Shown here one piece after another: positions 17,884 to 26,912 of a stretch of 64,000 bases of DNA. A model generated the notes under the pieces. It saw nothing but the letters and a program-made list of their open reading frames with translations. It was not told the DNA's origin and ran no database searches. The stretch spans positions 124,001 to 188,000 of the forward strand of contig NZ_JAOWLA010000002.1 of NCBI RefSeq assembly GCF_025751575.1. The letters are read 5' to 3'. Source of the stretch: Albidovulum sediminicola (lineage in GTDB: Bacteria; Pseudomonadota; Alphaproteobacteria; Rhodobacterales; Rhodobacteraceae). Made by a program: the position numbers and the translations under genes. Every line of letters begins with the position of its first letter. The first letter of the stretch is position 1.

Positions 17884-18990
17884 ATGGCGACCGGTTTCTA
17901 CTACGATGAACGCTGCATGTGGCACTCGCAGGGCGAACATGCGCTCTACCTGCCGGTCGGCGGCTGTGTGGAGCCGCCATCGAACCCGATCCATGTGGAA
18001 AACGGCTTCACCAAGCGGCGGTTCAGGAACCTGGTGGAGGTCTCGGGCCTGATGGCGCGGCTTGAGGTCGCAAGCGCGCCGCCCGCCCTGCGCGCCGACC
18101 TGGAGCGGGTGCATCCCGCCTCCTACCTCGACCGGTTCAAGGCGCTTTCCGACGCGGGCGGCGGCGACATGGGGGAGGATGCGCGGTTTAGCCCGGGCGG
18201 GTACGAGATCGCGGCCCTGGCTGCGGGGCTCGTCATCCGCGGCGTGGCCGACGTGATGTCGGGCGCGGTTGCCAACGCCTATGTCCTGACGCGCCCGCCG
18301 GGGCACCACTGCCTGCCCGGCAAGGGCATGGGCTTCTGCCTTCTGGCCAATATCCCCGTGGCGCTTGAGGCGCTGCGCGCGCGCCTTGGGCCCGTCCGTG
18401 TCGCCGTCGTGGACTGGGACGTCCACCACGGCAACGGGACCGAGGCCATCTACTATGACCGCGACGACACGCTGACGATCTCGCTCCACCAGGAGGCTTG
18501 CTATCCAATCGACAGCGGCCGGGCGGGCGACCGGGGGCGCGGGCCGGGGGAGGGGTTCAACTTGAACGTCCCGCTTCTGCCCGGCGGCGGGCACCGCGCC
18601 TATCTTGATGCGATGGAGGTGCTGGTGGTGCCCGCGCTACGCGCCTTCCGGCCTGACCTGATCGTGGTCGCCAGCGGGCTGGACGCAAGCGGCGTCGATC
18701 CGCTGGCGCGGATGCTCGCCCATTCCGACACCTTCCGCGAGATGACGCGCATCCTGATGGCAGAGGCCGGCACGCTTTGCGGTGGGCGCCTCGTTGCCGC
18801 GCATGAGGGCGGCTATTCCGAGCTTTATGTGCCCTTCTGCGGCCTCGCCATCATGGAGGAACTGGCCGGTCACAGGACTGGCGTCGAGGACCCGCTTCTG
18901 GCGTCGCTGGTCGGAAACCAGCCGGCGGCCGACATGGCGGCCTTCCAGCGCGCACGGCTGGAGGCGCAGGCGCGCGATGTCTTCGGCTGA
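17884..18990 (+). CDS. Class II histone-deacetylase-like amidohydrolase
   Basis: A 368-residue zinc-dependent deacetylase of the arginase/deacetylase fold. Active-site motifs are present: RPPGHHCLPGKGMGF (catalytic histidine pair), DWDVHHGNGTE (zinc ligands Asp and His), VASGLDASGVDPLARM (zinc-ligand Asp), and EGGYSE. Bacterial relatives deacetylate acetylpolyamines or other acetylated small molecules. The exact substrate is not determinable here. I chose the ATG at 17884 because MATGFYYDERCMWH is the usual start. The reading frame extends far upstream without similarity. Confidence 0.88.
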   Translation: MATGFYYDERCMWHSQGEHALYLPVGGCVEPPSNPIHVENGFTKRRFRNLVEVSGLMARLEVASAPPALRADLERVHPASYLDRFKALSDAGGGDMGEDARFSPGGYEIAALAAGLVIRGVADVMSGAVANAYVLTRPPGHHCLPGKGMGFCLLANIPVALEALRARLGPVRVAVVDWDVHHGNGTEAIYYDRDDTLTISLHQEACYPIDSGRAGDRGRGPGEGFNLNVPLLPGGGHRAYLDAMEVLVVPALRAFRPDLIVVASGLDASGVDPLARMLAHSDTFREMTRILMAEAGTLCGGRLVAAHEGGYSELYVPFCGLAIMEELAGHRTGVEDPLLASLVGNQPAADMAAFQRARLEAQARDVFG

Positions 18991-19150
18991 AGGCGGGACG
19001 GAATGCCGCTTGTCGGACGAATTGCAGTGTCGGGGCGCCTATGCGTTTTGCTGACCCGGGTTGGTCAGATCCCTTCGCTCGTTTGCGCCTTAGGGGCCAG
19101 GCGCAATCGGCGGATTCGATCCTTGAGGCGTCCTTCGCTTGGCGCAGCCG

Positions 19151-19513
19151 TCAGGACTGTATCCGGTAGGCCTTGGCCATTACGCGCCACGCGCCTTCGT
19201 GTTTGAGCATCGTCAAGATGGTGTCGAAGCGCATCCCCGCCCAATCGTCCTCGACATGGGCGACGGCGATATCGCCGTGGATGGAGATGTTGCGGACCTC
19301 CCACCAGGCCTTGGCCGATGGGTCGGCCGCCTCCTCGCACATGCGGATGAAATCGTCGCGCGCGTTCCAGAGCAGTTCGCCTTGGAAGTGGCCGACCTCG
19401 CAAGCCTTCTCGAAAAACACCCGCTCCAACTCGGCGCGGTCGCCGGATGTCATGGCGGTCGCGTAAACGCGCACAACCTCGGTTATCGCGGCGATGTCGG
19501 CTGAATTGGTCAC
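19151..19513 (-). CDS. NTF2-like (putative lumazine-binding) protein
   Basis: A 120-residue soluble protein of the NTF2-like superfamily, closest in layout to the putative lumazine-binding family. It has an N-terminal helix (ITEVVRVYATAMTSGDRAELERVFFE), central WWEVRNISIHGDIAVAHVEDDW and a C-terminal strand WRVMAKAYRI. Ligand and role are unknown. The start is a GTG at 19513, preceded by AAGGAA. An ATG eight bases upstream is out of frame and stops after three codons. Confidence 0.72.
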   Translation of the reverse strand: MTNSADIAAITEVVRVYATAMTSGDRAELERVFFEKACEVGHFQGELLWNARDDFIRMCEEAADPSAKAWWEVRNISIHGDIAVAHVEDDWAGMRFDTILTMLKHEGAWRVMAKAYRIQS

Positions 19514-19764
19514 GGTGCCATATTCCTTCCGTTTCGGGGCGGACGCGCCGCATCACCCGTTCTTCAGGTCAAGACTTGCATCAGCGCAGTCTGCACACCA
19601 TGAGGTGCGCAAATCAACTGCTAGAGCCATGAGCCGCTGACTGAAACGTCAATGGTCGTTCGTCAAAAGGCGCCCGCCGGACGGTCATGCGGGCGGGGCC
19701 GCGATCAAAGCGGGCGTGAAGCGCGCCTTGCAAGCTCGCGGCTCGCGCCTGAGACCCGGCGCGG

Positions 19765-21282
19765 TCAGAGGCCGAGCTTCTTGGCCACCAGTTCGTTGAC
19801 GGTCGCGGGGTTGGCCTTGCCGCCCGTGGCCTTCAACACCTGACCGACGAACCAGCCCGCGAGCTTCGGGTTAGCCTTGGCCTTTTCGACCTGCGCCGGG
19901 TTCTGGGCGATGACCTCGTCCACGGCGGCCTCGATGGCGCCGGTGTCGGTGACCTGCTTCATGCCGCGCGCGGCCGCGACCTCGGCGGGGTCGGCGCCCT
20001 TTTCCTCGGTCCAGAGGATCTCAAACAGATCCTTGGCCATCTTGCCGGAAATCTCGCCCTTGGCCATCAGGTCCAGGACGCCGCCAAGCTGGGCCGCCGA
20101 CAGCGGGCTTTCGGCGATCGACAGCCCTTCCTTGTTGAGCCGTCCGAACAGCTCGTTGATGACCCAGTTCGCGGCCTGCTTGCCGTCGCGGCCCTTGGCC
20201 ACGGCTTCGAAGAAGGCGGCGTTTTCCACCTCGGCGGTCAACACGCTCGCGTCGTATTCGGTCACGCCGTAGTCGGTGACGAAGCGCGCCTTCTTCTCGT
20301 CCGGCAGTTCCGGCATCGAACCGGCGATGTCGTCAACCCAGGCCTGCTCGATCTCAAGCGGCAGGAGGTCGGGGCAGGGGAAGTAGCGGTAATCATGCGC
20401 CTCTTCCTTCGACCGCATGGAGCGCGTCTCGCCCTTGTCGGGGTCATAGAGTCGCGTTTCCTGCACGATCTTGCCGCCGTCCTCGATGATCGCGATCTGG
20501 CGGCGCGCCTCGTATTCGATGGCGGCCTGGATGAAGCGCATGGAGTTCATGTTCTTGATCTCGCAGCGCGTGCCCAGGACCGAGTGGTCGCCGGTGGCCT
20601 GGAACTTCTCGTAATCACCCGGCTTGCAGACCGAGACGTTCACGTCCGCGCGCAGGTTCCCGTTCTGCATGTTGCCGTCGCATGTGCCGAGGTAGCGCAT
20701 GATCTGGCGCAGCTTCGCGACATAGGCCGCCGCTTCCTCCGGCCCGCGGATGTCCGGGCGGCTGACGATCTCCATCAGCGCGACGCCGGTGCGGTTGAGG
20801 TCCACGAAGGACATGTTGGGGTCAAGGTCATGGATCGACTTGCCCGCGTCCTGTTCCAAGTGGATGCGTTCGATCCGGACGCGGCGGGCGATGCCGGGGC
20901 CCATGTCCACGATCACTTCACCCTCGCCCACGATCGGGTGGTAAAGCTGGGAAATCTGGTAGCCCTGCGGCAGGTCGGGGTAGAAGTAGTTCTTGCGGTC
21001 GAAGGCCGAGCGCAGGTTGATCGCGGCCTTCAGGCCCAGCCCGGTGCGGACCGCCTGCGCCACGCAGAATTCGTTGATGACTGGCAGCATGCCCGGCATC
21101 GCCGCATCCACGAAGGAAACGTTGGAATTCGGCTCCGCCCCGAACTCGGTCGAGGCGCCGGAGAAGAGCTTCGCCCTAGAGGCGACCTGGGCATGCACCT
21201 CGAGGCCGATCACCAGTTCCCAATCGGATTTCGCACCAGCGATCACCTTGGGTTTCGGGGCTTCAAAGGTCAGGTCGAGCAT
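19765..21282 (-). CDS. gatB: Asp-tRNA(Asn)/Glu-tRNA(Gln) amidotransferase subunit B
   Basis: A 505-residue subunit of GatCAB, which amidates misacylated Glu-tRNA(Gln) and Asp-tRNA(Asn). The GatB signature is clear: [13 protein letters not shown] near residue 22, [17 protein letters not shown], the kinase/cradle domain with [17 protein letters not shown], and the YqeY-like C-terminal tail domain ([19 protein letters not shown]). Length is normal. gatA and gatC are not adjacent. About 250 bases separate it from the lipoprotein transglycosylase gene upstream. Confidence 0.96.
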   Translation of the reverse strand: MLDLTFEAPKPKVIAGAKSDWELVIGLEVHAQVASRAKLFSGASTEFGAEPNSNVSFVDAAMPGMLPVINEFCVAQAVRTGLGLKAAINLRSAFDRKNYFYPDLPQGYQISQLYHPIVGEGEVIVDMGPGIARRVRIERIHLEQDAGKSIHDLDPNMSFVDLNRTGVALMEIVSRPDIRGPEEAAAYVAKLRQIMRYLGTCDGNMQNGNLRADVNVSVCKPGDYEKFQATGDHSVLGTRCEIKNMNSMRFIQAAIEYEARRQIAIIEDGGKIVQETRLYDPDKGETRSMRSKEEAHDYRYFPCPDLLPLEIEQAWVDDIAGSMPELPDEKKARFVTDYGVTEYDASVLTAEVENAAFFEAVAKGRDGKQAANWVINELFGRLNKEGLSIAESPLSAAQLGGVLDLMAKGEISGKMAKDLFEILWTEEKGADPAEVAAARGMKQVTDTGAIEAAVDEVIAQNPAQVEKAKANPKLAGWFVGQVLKATGGKANPATVNELVAKKLGL

Positions 21283-21540
21283 GCCGGGGTCCTTCCACTG
21301 TCCGCGCGCTTTCTAGGGCAGGGGCGCGCGCCAGACAAGGCGCAACGGCGCGGTTCCGTGCGCCTCGCTGCCAGGCGGGCCGTGGCGGCGCGGGGTAAGG
21401 CTGGGCGGAAAGGGGCCGGTTGCGCCGGGCGCGGGCGGCGAATCTCCGCCGATGCCGAAATCGCACGCTTGCGCAAGAGGGGCGGATGCGGAACAGGAAA
21501 CTTCGCCGGACGCCGTGGGCCGGTTCATCTGGGCAGGCCG

Positions 21541-22140
21541 ATGCCGAAAGCTTTGGGACTTGTGGCCGCAGCCGCCGCGCTGTCGATGCTGACGGGATGC
21601 GTCACGCCGCAGTCCACCATGGGCGCGATGCAGTTGCCGCCGATGCGCTGGGACCACCTGCCCGAGGGGGAGGAATGGACGGTTTCGACCCTTCGCGCGC
21701 TGAGCGACGATGGCGCCGCGCTGGCCGAGACGGTTCCGCAGGACATCGACACCTTTTGCCCCGGCTACAGTACTGCGGGTCCCGAGGATCGCCGCGCCTT
21801 CTGGGCCGGGCTTCTCTCGGCGCTGGCCAAGCACGAAAGCACCTGGAACCCCGAGGCGCGTGGCGGCGGCGGGCGCTGGATCGGGCTTCTGCAGATCGCA
21901 CCGCGCACCGCGCGCGCCTATGACTGCGATGCCTCCGACCGCGAGGGGCTTCAGGACGGTTCGGCGAACCTTGCCTGCGCTGTGCGGATCGCCGCGACGC
22001 AGGTCGCGCGCGACGATGCGATCGTCAGCGACGGCTCGGGCGGCTGGCGCGGGATCGCGCGCGACTGGGCGCCGATGCGCGCCAGTTCCAAGCGCGACGA
22101 CATCGCGGCCTGGACGCGCAGCCAGAGCTACTGCCAGTAA
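21541..22140 (+). CDS. Lytic transglycosylase-like lipoprotein
   Basis: A 199-residue envelope protein. A signal ends in a lipobox (LTGC, about residue 20). The C-terminal half is an SLT-type domain: the putative catalytic glutamate lies in ALAKHESTWNP, followed by GRWIGLLQIAPRTARAYDCD. This is a variant of the usual ES-x-NPxA...GxxQ(I/L) pattern. Two cysteines (YDCD and ANLAC) may pair. It would cleave peptidoglycan glycan strands at the outer membrane. The start at 21541 gives an immediate signal peptide. Confidence 0.82.
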   Translation: MPKALGLVAAAAALSMLTGCVTPQSTMGAMQLPPMRWDHLPEGEEWTVSTLRALSDDGAALAETVPQDIDTFCPGYSTAGPEDRRAFWAGLLSALAKHESTWNPEARGGGGRWIGLLQIAPRTARAYDCDASDREGLQDGSANLACAVRIAATQVARDDAIVSDGSGGWRGIARDWAPMRASSKRDDIAAWTRSQSYCQ

Positions 22141-22148
22141 GTCTACCC

Positions 22149-22568
22149 TCAGATCAGGATCGGCAGGCCGAGCTCCGCGAACTCCGCGACCAGCCGCCGG
22201 GTTCCGAAGCGTTCCGCGCCCGGCAGCGACAGCCGGTCGCCTGAGCGCAGGTTCAAAATGCAGCGCGTATCGTCGTCGACGGTCTGGAAAATGGTGACGC
22301 TCGCGACCTCCGCCAGCGCGATCCGGCGGCGATAGCGGCCCTCGAAGACCTCAAGCGCGGAGCGGGAAAGCCGGAAACCATGGATGGAGTTGTCGGCGAT
22401 CCGCCAAAGCACCACCCCGACGAAGGCGACCGCTAGCAGTTGGTGAAGCGGCGGCAGGCCGAGGCTGTGGATCAGGTAGGCCGAGGCCATGGCGGCGCCC
22501 AGGGCGAAATAGCGGGCAGGGGTGCGCGATTGGTCGCGGTATTCGAAAGTATCGCTCAACATGGTCAC
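22149..22568 (-). CDS. Hypothetical two-helix membrane protein
   Basis: A 139-residue protein that I do not recognise. Two hydrophobic helices (about residues 20-36 and 42-58) are followed by a C-terminal soluble domain of about 75 residues. That domain resembles a small PH-like barrel: FRLSRSALEVFEGRYRRRIALAEV and CILNLRSGDRLSLPG. The start is a GTG at 22568 with a weak GAG upstream. An ATG at 22562 is equally possible. Convergent with the transglycosylase gene, 8 bases apart. Confidence 0.62.
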   Translation of the reverse strand: MTMLSDTFEYRDQSRTPARYFALGAAMASAYLIHSLGLPPLHQLLAVAFVGVVLWRIADNSIHGFRLSRSALEVFEGRYRRRIALAEVASVTIFQTVDDDTRCILNLRSGDRLSLPGAERFGTRRLVAEFAELGLPILI

Positions 22569-22795
22569 AATTTACTCGTTACGCCGACGGTCAACGGGAC
22601 CGCCTGGCACGAGATTGGACCGGCGCGCGCGCTCAGCAAAGCAAAGCCCTGCGGCAGGGTGCGGTTTCGGTCGTAACGGGAAACTGTCTTGCGGCGGGGG
22701 TGGGGATTGTCTGCGGTTCGTGGCGATCGGATGGGGCCGGTCGAGTCGCTGGCGGGCTGGGTCCGCGCTGTGTCGGAACCCAGCCCCACCGGAAC

Positions 22796-25381
22796 TCAGG
22801 CGCCGAGGATCCTTCCGGTCATTTCCGACAGGTCGCGGCTGAGGCCCGGCGTCGCGCGTATGCGCTCAAGCTCCGCCGCCACCAGTGCCCGCCGGTCGGC
22901 GTCATAGCGCGCCCAGGTCTCGAAGGCTGTGGACAGGCGCGCCGCGATCTGTGGGTTCAGCGCGTCGAGCCTGAGGAGCCAGTCGGCATAGAACCGATAG
23001 GCCGCGCCGGAGGCCGCATGGAAGCCCGCATGGTTCGCGGCAAGCCCGCCCAGAAGCGCACGGGCGCGGTTCGGGTTCTTCCAGTCGAAATCGGGATGGG
23101 CGGCAAGCCGTTCGGCGACCTCCGCCGCGCGCTCCGGGGCGGCGTGCACGACCTGGAGCATGAACCACTTGTCGATCACCAGCCGGTTTTCCTTCCAGCG
23201 GGCATGGAAGGCGGCCAGCGCCGGCTCTGCCCGATCAGCCTCGATCAGGCACGCAAGCGCGGCGGCGCTTTCGGTCATGTTGGTCGCGCGCTCGAACAGC
23301 GCCGCCGCCCGCGCGCCCCCGTCGATGCGGTTCAGGAGCGCGAGTGCGGCGACGCGCAGCGCGCGCCGCCCGGCCGCGGCGGCATCGGGCGAGAATGGCC
23401 CCGCGTCGGCCAGCGCCTCGTAGGTCTGCGCCAGCGGGCCCTCGAAGCGGGTAGCGATGGCGCGGGCCAGATCTTCTCGCGCGGCGTGGATGCGGTCGGG
23501 GTCGGGGCTGCGCCCGGCCTCGGCCAGGGTCTGCGCCAGATCGTCCTCGGACGGAAGACGCAGGCAAAGCGCGCGGAACGCGGGGTCCAGCGCCTCGTCC
23601 GCCAGGAGCCGCCCGAGGGCCGACAGATAGTCCTCCGAAGGCGCCGCGTCCTCGGTCACCATGCGTACCAGCACGTCCTTGGCCAGCGCGCGCCCCGCTT
23701 CCCACCGGTTGAAGGGATCGGTGTCATGGGCCAGAAGGAAGGCGCGTTCCGCCGCCAGGGCGGCGCGCTCCAGCACCACCGGGGCCGAGAATCCGCGCAG
23801 GATCGAGGCGACGGGGCGGCTTGCCAGCCCCTCGAAGGCAAAGCTCTGGGTGGCCTCGGTCATCTCCAGCACCGTCGTCGGCACGACCTCGTCCCCGTTC
23901 GGGTTCAGAAGGCCCACCGCGACCGGGATGACGCGGGGGGGCTTGATGTCCTGTCCCGGCGTCGGCGGTGTCACTTGCGTGAAGGTCAGGGTGAAGGTGC
24001 CGCCCCCGGCGCCGGGCGCCCAGTCCTCCGCCACCGTAAGGCGCGGGGTCCCGGCGTCGGTGTACCAGCGCCGGAACTGGGTCAGGTCGCGGCCCGTCGC
24101 ATCCTCGAACACCTTGAGCCAGTCCTCGATGGTCGCGGCCTCGCCATCGTGGCGCTCGAAGTAAAGGTCGAGCGCCCGGGCGTAGCCGTCATCGCCCACC
24201 AGACGCTTCAGCATCCCGATGACCTCGGCGCCCTTTTCGTACACGGTCGCGGTGTAGAAGTTGTTGATCTCCACGAAGTGGTCGGGCCGCGGCGGGTGGG
24301 CAAGCGGCCCCATATCCTCGCGGAACTGGCGGGCGCGCAGGGTCAGCACGTCCTCGATCCGCTTGACGGGCCCCGATCGCATGTCGGAGGTGAACTGCTG
24401 GTCGCGGAAGACCGTCAGCCCTTCCTTCAGGCAAAGCTGGAACCAGTCGCGGCAGGTGATGCGGTTGCCCGTCCAGTTGTGGAAATACTCATGCGCGATC
24501 ACGCCCTCGATCCGTTCGAAGTCGAGGTCGGTCGCGGTCTCGGGGCTGGCGAGGACGAGCTTGGAGTTGAAGATGTTCAGCCCCTTGTTCTCCATCGCGC
24601 CCATGTTGAAGTCATCCACCGCGACGATGTTGAAGACATCGAGGTCGTATTCGCGGCCATAGACGTCCTCATCCCACTTCATGGAACGGATCAGGCTGTC
24701 CATCGCGAAGGCGCAGCGGTCGAGATCGCCGGGGCGGACCCAGATGTTCAGATCGACCTTGCGGCCCGACCGGGTCGTGAAGCTGTCGGGCAGGTTGACA
24801 AGGTTCCCCGCAACCAGGGCAAAAAGATAGGCGGGCTTGGGCCAGGGGTCGTTCCATTCGGCCCAGCCGGCTCCTTTCGCCACCGGATTGCCGTTCGACA
24901 ACAAAACCGGAAGGTCGCTTTCGATGCGCACCTTGAAGGGCGCCATCACGTCGGGTCGGTCGGGGTAATAGGTGATCTTGCGGAAGCCTTCGGCCTCGCA
25001 CTGGGTGCAATACATGCCCCCCGACATGTAGAGCCCTTCGAGCGCGGTGTTGCCCTCGGGGTCGATCTCCACCTCCGCCTCCCAAAGGAAGGGGCCGTCG
25101 GGCAGGGCGCGCGCGGTGACGGTCAGGCCCTCATCCGTGATCGCCATGGCCTCGGCGGCGACCGGCTTGCCGTCGATCCGGGCAGAGTGCAGACGCAGCT
25201 TTTCGCCGTGCAGGAACAGATCGTGACGGCCGGGGCGGGCGGGATTGGGGGCGAATTCGATGCGCGAATGCACGCGCGTGGCCCGGGGCGCGAGGCCGAA
25301 GGTCAGGTCCACCCGCGCAATGCGGAACGGGTAGGGCTGATAGTCGCTCAGGTAGATCGTCTGCGGGCTCGCGTCTTTCAT
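22796..25381 (-). CDS. pepN: Aminopeptidase N (M1 family)
   Basis: An 861-residue zinc aminopeptidase with a broad role in cytosolic peptide turnover. The substrate-recognition motif GAMENKG is at residues 261-267 and the zinc motif HEYFHNWTGNR at 297-307, the same positions as in E. coli PepN. A beta-sandwich and a helical C-terminal domain follow, giving full length. It appears monocistronic, with 227 bases to the next minus-strand gene. Confidence 0.96.
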   Translation of the reverse strand: MKDASPQTIYLSDYQPYPFRIARVDLTFGLAPRATRVHSRIEFAPNPARPGRHDLFLHGEKLRLHSARIDGKPVAAEAMAITDEGLTVTARALPDGPFLWEAEVEIDPEGNTALEGLYMSGGMYCTQCEAEGFRKITYYPDRPDVMAPFKVRIESDLPVLLSNGNPVAKGAGWAEWNDPWPKPAYLFALVAGNLVNLPDSFTTRSGRKVDLNIWVRPGDLDRCAFAMDSLIRSMKWDEDVYGREYDLDVFNIVAVDDFNMGAMENKGLNIFNSKLVLASPETATDLDFERIEGVIAHEYFHNWTGNRITCRDWFQLCLKEGLTVFRDQQFTSDMRSGPVKRIEDVLTLRARQFREDMGPLAHPPRPDHFVEINNFYTATVYEKGAEVIGMLKRLVGDDGYARALDLYFERHDGEAATIEDWLKVFEDATGRDLTQFRRWYTDAGTPRLTVAEDWAPGAGGGTFTLTFTQVTPPTPGQDIKPPRVIPVAVGLLNPNGDEVVPTTVLEMTEATQSFAFEGLASRPVASILRGFSAPVVLERAALAAERAFLLAHDTDPFNRWEAGRALAKDVLVRMVTEDAAPSEDYLSALGRLLADEALDPAFRALCLRLPSEDDLAQTLAEAGRSPDPDRIHAAREDLARAIATRFEGPLAQTYEALADAGPFSPDAAAAGRRALRVAALALLNRIDGGARAAALFERATNMTESAAALACLIEADRAEPALAAFHARWKENRLVIDKWFMLQVVHAAPERAAEVAERLAAHPDFDWKNPNRARALLGGLAANHAGFHAASGAAYRFYADWLLRLDALNPQIAARLSTAFETWARYDADRRALVAAELERIRATPGLSRDLSEMTGRILGA

Positions 25382-25444
25382 CGGGGCACTCCGGCTTCGT
25401 CGCGGCGGAGCCTATGCGCTCCGCCACGGCGCTGCAACCGGCGC

Positions 25445-25900
25445 TCAGGGCGCGCCCACATAGGCCGCCAACTTGCCCAGGGTCTGAAGCCCAAGCTCGA
25501 CCGCGCCGAAGCCCTTGGCGTCCTCATATTCCTTCGCCGTCACGAAGATCATCGTCAGCGTGACCCGGGTGCCGTTCCCCTCGGGCGCGAAAAGGGCGGA
25601 GGCATCGGCGTGCTTCGGTCCGTTTTCGCCCCAGTGCAGCGTGTAGTCGATGCGCGCCTCCGTCCGGACGCGGCCATAGCGGTGGTGGTTCGGAAAGACC
25701 GTTCCATCGGGCGCGATCATGTCGAAGACCCATTCGCCGCCCTCGCGAATGTCGATGCGGGCCGTGCGGCAGGAAAACCCGTCAGGCCCCCACCAGCGCG
25801 GCAGGGCCTCTGGGTCGGTCCAGGCGGCCCAGACGACGGCCACGGGGGCCGCAATGAACCGTTCGATGACCATCGTGCGGTCGGCGGTGTCGGGTGTCAT
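25445..25900 (-). CDS. SRPBCC (AHSA1-like) domain protein, second of two
   Basis: A 151-residue protein of the START/Bet v 1-like AHSA1 group: RFIAAPVAVVWAAWTDPEALPRWWGP at the start, GGEWVFDMIAPDG in the middle, and an amphipathic C-terminal helix. Such proteins bind hydrophobic ligands. Many are found next to ArsR regulators, as here. Its start codon overlaps the stop of the first SRPBCC gene (ATGA). The ligand is unknown. Confidence 0.82.
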   Translation of the reverse strand: MTPDTADRTMVIERFIAAPVAVVWAAWTDPEALPRWWGPDGFSCRTARIDIREGGEWVFDMIAPDGTVFPNHHRYGRVRTEARIDYTLHWGENGPKHADASALFAPEGNGTRVTLTMIFVTAKEYEDAKGFGAVELGLQTLGKLAAYVGAP

Positions 25901-26367
25901 GGCATCAGCCCCTTCGCGTAGTCTTCCAGCTGCGTGACCACTGTGCCCCAGCCGTCATAGAAGCCCATGGCCTTGTGCGCCTCCGCCGTTTCGGCCGATC
26001 GGTGGCGCGCGATGGCGGTGTAGGTCGTGCCGCCGTCCTCGGCGTCTGACAACAGCAGGATCGCGGTCATGAAGGGATCGGGCGCGGGTTTCCAGCCTTC
26101 GGAATAGGCGTCGGTGAAGACCAGCTTCTCCTCCGCGATCACCTCCAGGTAGACGCCGTTGTTCGCCATTTGCTTGCCGTCCACATCGAAGGTGGTGTTG
26201 AAGCGGCCGCCCACGCGCAGGTCGATGTCGCATGCCGTCACCCGGTGCGGGCGGGGTACGAAAAAATGCGGGATATGTTCGGCAGAAGTCCAGCATTCCC
26301 ACACCAGTGCGCGCGGCACGGCGAGGCGGCGGGTGAAATGAAGGTCAGTCTTCGGATCCAGATCCAT
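25897..26367 (-). CDS. SRPBCC (AHSA1-like) domain protein, first of two
   Basis: A 156-residue AHSA1-type protein, related to the following gene: RRLAVPRALVWECWTSAEHIPHFF, then VGGRFNTTFDVDGK, and a C-terminal MGFYDGWGTVVTQLEDY helix. The first 23 bases overlap the 3' end of the ArsR gene, and its own end overlaps the next gene by 4 bases, so the three genes form a tight operon. The ligand is unknown. Confidence 0.82.
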   Translation of the reverse strand: MDLDPKTDLHFTRRLAVPRALVWECWTSAEHIPHFFVPRPHRVTACDIDLRVGGRFNTTFDVDGKQMANNGVYLEVIAEEKLVFTDAYSEGWKPAPDPFMTAILLLSDAEDGGTTYTAIARHRSAETAEAHKAMGFYDGWGTVVTQLEDYAKGLMP

Positions 26368-26704
26368 TCGCGCGTTCCTTCATCAGTCGGGTTACGTAGT
26401 CGTCGAGCCGGTCCAGCCGCCCCTCCCACAGCGCGCGCTGCTCATCGAGCCATCCGCGCACGGGGGTGAAGGCGCCGGGCACCAGCGTCACGGTGCGGAC
26501 CCGGCCATCCTTCGCGGTCGCGACAAGCCCCGCGGCCTCCAACCTCCGGACATGGCCAAGGAAGGAGGGCAGCGCCATGTCGAAGGGCGCGGCGAGTTCG
26601 GTGACGCTTGCCGGGCCGCGCGCCAGCCGTTCGAGGATGGCCCGGCGCGTCGGGTCGCCAAGCGCCTGGAAGAGGATGTCGAGTTGGCCGGGTGAGAGGT
26701 TCAT
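26345..26704 (-). CDS. ArsR-family transcriptional repressor
   Basis: A 119-residue winged-helix regulator. The N-terminal LFQALGDPTRRAILERLARGPASVTELAAPF and the recognition helix MALPSFLGHVRRLEAAGLV are classical ArsR features. No cysteine-based metal site is visible, as in the SRPBCC-associated ArsR subgroup, which probably senses something other than metal. Two copies of a dyad (26713-26736 and 26764-26783) lie directly upstream, the first beginning 8 bases before the ATG, consistent with autorepression. Confidence 0.9.
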   Translation of the reverse strand: MNLSPGQLDILFQALGDPTRRAILERLARGPASVTELAAPFDMALPSFLGHVRRLEAAGLVATAKDGRVRTVTLVPGAFTPVRGWLDEQRALWEGRLDRLDDYVTRLMKERANGSGSED

Positions 26705-26712
26705 GGGGTTCG

Positions 26713-26736
26713 ATACTTAGCTTCTTATCTAAGTAT
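26713..26736. promoter_or_regulatory. ArsR operator candidate 1
   Basis: A perfect inverted repeat ATACTTAG-N8-CTAAGTAT, starting 9 bases upstream of the ArsR start codon. The 24-bp dyad in an AT-rich patch and the second copy 49 bases away argue for a repressor site. The core TTAG...CTAA is reminiscent of other winged-helix operators. Confidence 0.65.
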
Positions 26737-26763
26737 ATCGCCGCCGCGAGTCGCTCAAGAAAA

Positions 26764-26783
26764 ACTTAGCTGGATGACTAACT
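26764..26783. promoter_or_regulatory. ArsR operator candidate 2
   Basis: ACTTAG-N8-CTAACT repeats the first dyad with the same 8-base spacer and one mismatch. It begins exactly 49 bases after the equivalent ACTTAG of site 1. It lies between the arsR operon and the divergent malate synthase gene, so it could influence both. Confidence 0.55.
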
Positions 26784-26912
26784 TTATCTGCCGCATACAG
26801 CTTTCGCGAAAAGGCGAAAAAGCCGGGGCCGCGGACGTTGAAGCGGGGCGGGCGGTCCTGTAGTTAGAAAGTATTCTCGGCATACCGCCGCATGCAGAGC
26901 CAAGAGGGATGA

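Noticed and set aside
19514-19764. tRNA or degraded gene between the NTF2-like gene and gatB
   Set aside because: No cloverleaf or conserved T-arm sequence and no continuous coding signal could be seen.
22700-25921. Very long plus-strand open frame (1073 aa) across pepN
   Set aside because: Antisense shadow of pepN and the SRPBCC gene. It is rich in Arg/Gly/His with no domain.
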